Assembly (NCBI RefSeq): GCF_040372805.1
Contig: NZ_BAABWJ010000011.1
Span: forward strand, 62,001-126,000
DNA from: Pseudoteredinibacter isoporae_A
Lineage (GTDB): Bacteria; Pseudomonadota; Gammaproteobacteria; Pseudomonadales; Cellvibrionaceae
Length of the DNA stretch: 64,000 nt
Direction of reading: 5' to 3'
The translations under genes and the position numbers were made by a program. Positions 62,290 to 64,000 of this stretch are shown here, piece by piece (within the stretch, counting starts at the first letter, position 1; every line of letters starts with the position of its first letter). Under the pieces are notes generated by a model. The model was not told where the DNA came from, did not search any database, and saw nothing but the letters and a program-made list of their open reading frames with translations.

Positions 62290-63153
62290 GTGCGCGCCCT
62301 TGCTGAATTCATAATGCGAGGACGTTTGCAGGCGTCAGTGGCCGCCCTTATTGGGAGCTGGTTCCCACTGATTAGCCCGGCAACGGTAGCTTTGGTTACT
62401 CTGCGTCGGGGCGCCAGCGACGGTAGTTTAATACTGTTGGTGGCGATGTTGCCGGCACTGCTGGCAATCTTTGCAAGCGATTTGGGACCGTTAATGTCCC
62501 TGGTCACTATGCTGAGTTTGCTCCTGGTGTTTGGCGTTGCGCTAATATTGCGCCGCAGCATCTCCTGGGCCGCTGCCATTATGGCAATGGTGGCCCTGAG
62601 TTCCGCCGCCAGCTTGCTGTTAGGGCAAGTGATTCCAGCCCCGGTTGAGGGTTTGGTGGAAGTGTTGGGAGATCTGTTTAAGGAAATACAAGCCCAGGCC
62701 CCGGAGGGCGAGCCACAAGCTCAACTGCCGGTGCCGGGAGAGAGATTTGCCTTAGGCTTAATTGCCTATGTGTTAGCTCTAAGCAGTATTGCCAGTTTGA
62801 TTCTGGCGCGCTGGTGGCAATCCCTGTTATACAACCCGGGTGGGTTTGGTGAGGAATTCCGTCAGCTAAAGCTTAATCGAAGCAGTGTTGTTATCAGCTT
62901 CGTGGCCGCTTGGTACTGTTTTAGCCAAGGTAGCGATTACGCGATCTGGGCAAGTTTGTTTGGTTTTCCTTTGTTGCTACAAGGTATCGCCATCGTGCAC
63001 TTTGTAGTTAAACGGCGACAAATGGGGGTGCAGTGGTTGGTGCTGATGTATTTGGCACTGATATTTGCAAGCCCTGTGGCACTGGTATTAACGCTACTGG
63101 CGGTTCTGGATTCGTGGATTGATTTTCGTGGGCGTCTGTCACAAAGCAGCTAG
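62290..63153 (+). CDS. conserved membrane protein between rpsR and rplI (DUF2232/YybS-like)
   Basis: About 287 residues and eight membrane helices with a hydrophilic loop near 125-150 (PEGEPQAQLPVPGE). The position between rpsR and rplI and the topology match the conserved membrane protein found there in Pseudomonas, and the YybS/DUF2232 proteins elsewhere. Function is unknown. It starts with GTG eight bases after rpsR. Confidence 0.78.
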   Translation: MRALAEFIMRGRLQASVAALIGSWFPLISPATVALVTLRRGASDGSLILLVAMLPALLAIFASDLGPLMSLVTMLSLLLVFGVALILRRSISWAAAIMAMVALSSAASLLLGQVIPAPVEGLVEVLGDLFKEIQAQAPEGEPQAQLPVPGERFALGLIAYVLALSSIASLILARWWQSLLYNPGGFGEEFRQLKLNRSSVVISFVAAWYCFSQGSDYAIWASLFGFPLLLQGIAIVHFVVKRRQMGVQWLVLMYLALIFASPVALVLTLLAVLDSWIDFRGRLSQSS

Positions 63154-63192
63154 GCTGCAGACGGGCCCACCTAACAAAAGAGGGTTAACGAG

Positions 63193-63639
63193 ATGGAAGT
63201 TATTCTGCTCGAGAAAGTAGGTAAGCTGGGCGGTATCGGCGATCGCGTTGAAGTGAAAGCTGGTTTCGGTCGTAACTACCTGGTACCACAAGGTAAAGCT
63301 GTACCTGCTACCAAACAAAACATTGCTGACTTTGAAGCACGTCGCGCTGATCTGGAAGCGGCTGCTGCTGAGAAGAAAGCGGCTGCTGAAGCTCGCGCTG
63401 AGCAGCTGAATGAACTGACTGTAACCATCGAAGCCAATGCTGGTGACGAAGGTAAGCTGTTCGGTTCTATCGGTACTCGCGACATCGCTGATGCAATCAG
63501 CCAGACTGGCGTAGAAGTTGCCAAGTCTGAAGTTAAATTGCCAGAAGGTGTTCTGCGTGAAGTTGGCGAATATCAGATTGATATTCAGCTGCACGCTGAA
63601 GTTACCGTGGCGATTACTCTGAACGTTGTGCCTGAATAA
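63193..63639 (+). CDS. rplI: 50S ribosomal protein L9
   Basis: A 148-residue protein, MEVILLEKVGKLGGIGDRVEVKAGFGRNYL-type N terminus, long connecting helix rich in Ala/Glu and C-terminal domain (GKLFGSIGTRDIADAI). Last gene of the rpsF operon; a terminator follows. Confidence 0.97.
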   Translation: MEVILLEKVGKLGGIGDRVEVKAGFGRNYLVPQGKAVPATKQNIADFEARRADLEAAAAEKKAAAEARAEQLNELTVTIEANAGDEGKLFGSIGTRDIADAISQTGVEVAKSEVKLPEGVLREVGEYQIDIQLHAEVTVAITLNVVPE

Positions 63640-63659
63640 GACCAACGCTCAAGTCGCAT

Positions 63660-63697
63660 AAAAACCGCAAGCGTCGTATGAGGCTTGCGGTTTTTTT
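63660..63697 (+). terminator. Rho-independent terminator of the rpsF operon
   Basis: CCGCAAGC (63665-63672) pairs with GCTTGCGG (63683-63690), flanked by A5 and a T7 run. It ends rplI and probably also serves the convergent TPR gene. Confidence 0.9.
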
Positions 63698-63746
63698 ATG
63701 CCTGTTCTCAGCAACGCAATATCTCATTTGAATAGCGGAAAACGGA

Positions 63747-64000
63747 TTACTTTGTCAGCCTGCTAATGGCCTGTTGGTAGGTGGTGGCGTCGGGGCTGCC
63801 GGCTTTGGTGCGTGTAAGTGCACCTCGATAATATTTCAAGGCGTCTTGATGTCGTATCATTGATTCGTAGGTCTGGGCCAGTCCGCCCCAATATCGATGA
63901 TCGTCCGGGCGATTCGACAAACCCGATTGATACAATTGCGCAGCACGCTCAAATTGTTGGTTGTTGAAAAAGAATTGAGCAAAAAAACCATACCAGCCGG
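63747..64000 (-). CDS. C-terminal part of a TPR protein (truncated by window edge)
   Basis: The frame stays open to the window end and ends at 63747. It holds about 84 residues of tetratricopeptide-type helices (FERAAQLYQSGLSNRPDDHRYWGGLAQTYESM, DALKYYRGALTRTKAG). TPR proteins bind other proteins. The start lies outside the window, so domain content upstream is unknown. Confidence 0.65.
   Translation of the reverse strand, partial: GWYGFFAQFFFNNQQFERAAQLYQSGLSNRPDDHRYWGGLAQTYESMIRHQDALKYYRGALTRTKAGSPDATTYQQAISRLTK

Noticed and set aside
1..64000. CRISPR array or intact prophage
   Set aside because: No regularly spaced direct repeats and no phage structural or replication genes were seen; only integrase and IS remnants.

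Overview
The window looks like a piece of a chromosome from a free-living, probably marine or saline gammaproteobacterium in the Pseudomonadales/Oceanospirillales/Cellvibrionales range. This is inferred from the ribosomal order rpsF-rpsR-membrane protein-rplI, and from yggX, mutY, sbcB, creD, gcvT/gcvH, a BdlA-like PAS chemoreceptor and a large autotransporter. No rRNA is present, so the genus is open. Core stretches have balanced base composition. Three stretches are visibly AT-richer and full of broken genes.

Layout. (1) 1-3.3 kb is an accessory graveyard: an integron-type gene cassette with an attC-like site, a frameshifted small gene, a MarR fragment, a truncated membrane protein fused out of frame to the tail of a polymorphic toxin, and a DUF6968-like presumed immunity gene. 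(2) 3.3-8.2 kb holds a CadC-like membrane regulator divergent from an esterase/beta-propeller gene pair, then an amino-acid racemase. (3) 8.3-13.8 kb is a signalling cluster: a HAMP sensor, a MshEN-CheX protein with its CheY partner, and a triple-PAS GGDEF-EAL protein. (4) 13.8-20.3 kb is core: creD, cytochrome b561, a pterin dehydratase, sbcB, a DUF2971 protein and pyrB. (5) 20.3-28.8 kb carries a Calx-beta autotransporter and two chemoreceptors. (6) 28.9-33.1 kb is a minus-strand series: SDR, HCCA isomerase, AraC regulator, GST, and map overlapping a ParD-like gene. (7) 33.1-39.3 kb is accessory: a matrixin protease with a partner, a double-glycine-leader bacteriocin-like precursor with small neighbours, and a serine beta-lactamase-family gene with a duplicated fragment. 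(8) 39.3-46.9 kb holds a LysE exporter, an NDM-like class B1 metallo-beta-lactamase, nitroreductase, arylamine N-acetyltransferase, EamA exporter, Crp/Fnr regulator, UspA and GltS. (9) 46.9-52.0 kb is an AT-rich island ending at tRNA-Phe: an IS3-family remnant, a ParA-like ATPase plus PIN nuclease pair, an integrase remnant and a KAP P-loop NTPase. (10) 52.1-64 kb is core: yggX, mutY, an iron(III) ABC binding protein and permease, a DUF481 porin-like protein, phnA, gcvT-gcvH, a serine hydrolase, rpsF-rpsR-(membrane protein)-rplI and the end of a TPR protein.

The best candidates for undescribed biology are the bacteriocin-like precursor with its neighbours (36.0-37.5 kb), the ParA/PIN pair behind a palindromic operator (47.7-49.3 kb) next to the KAP ATPase, the MshEN-CheX/CheY pair, the toxin-immunity remnant and cassette at the left end, and the chromosomal NDM-clade metallo-beta-lactamase. 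All functions are read from sequence motifs; no searches were run.
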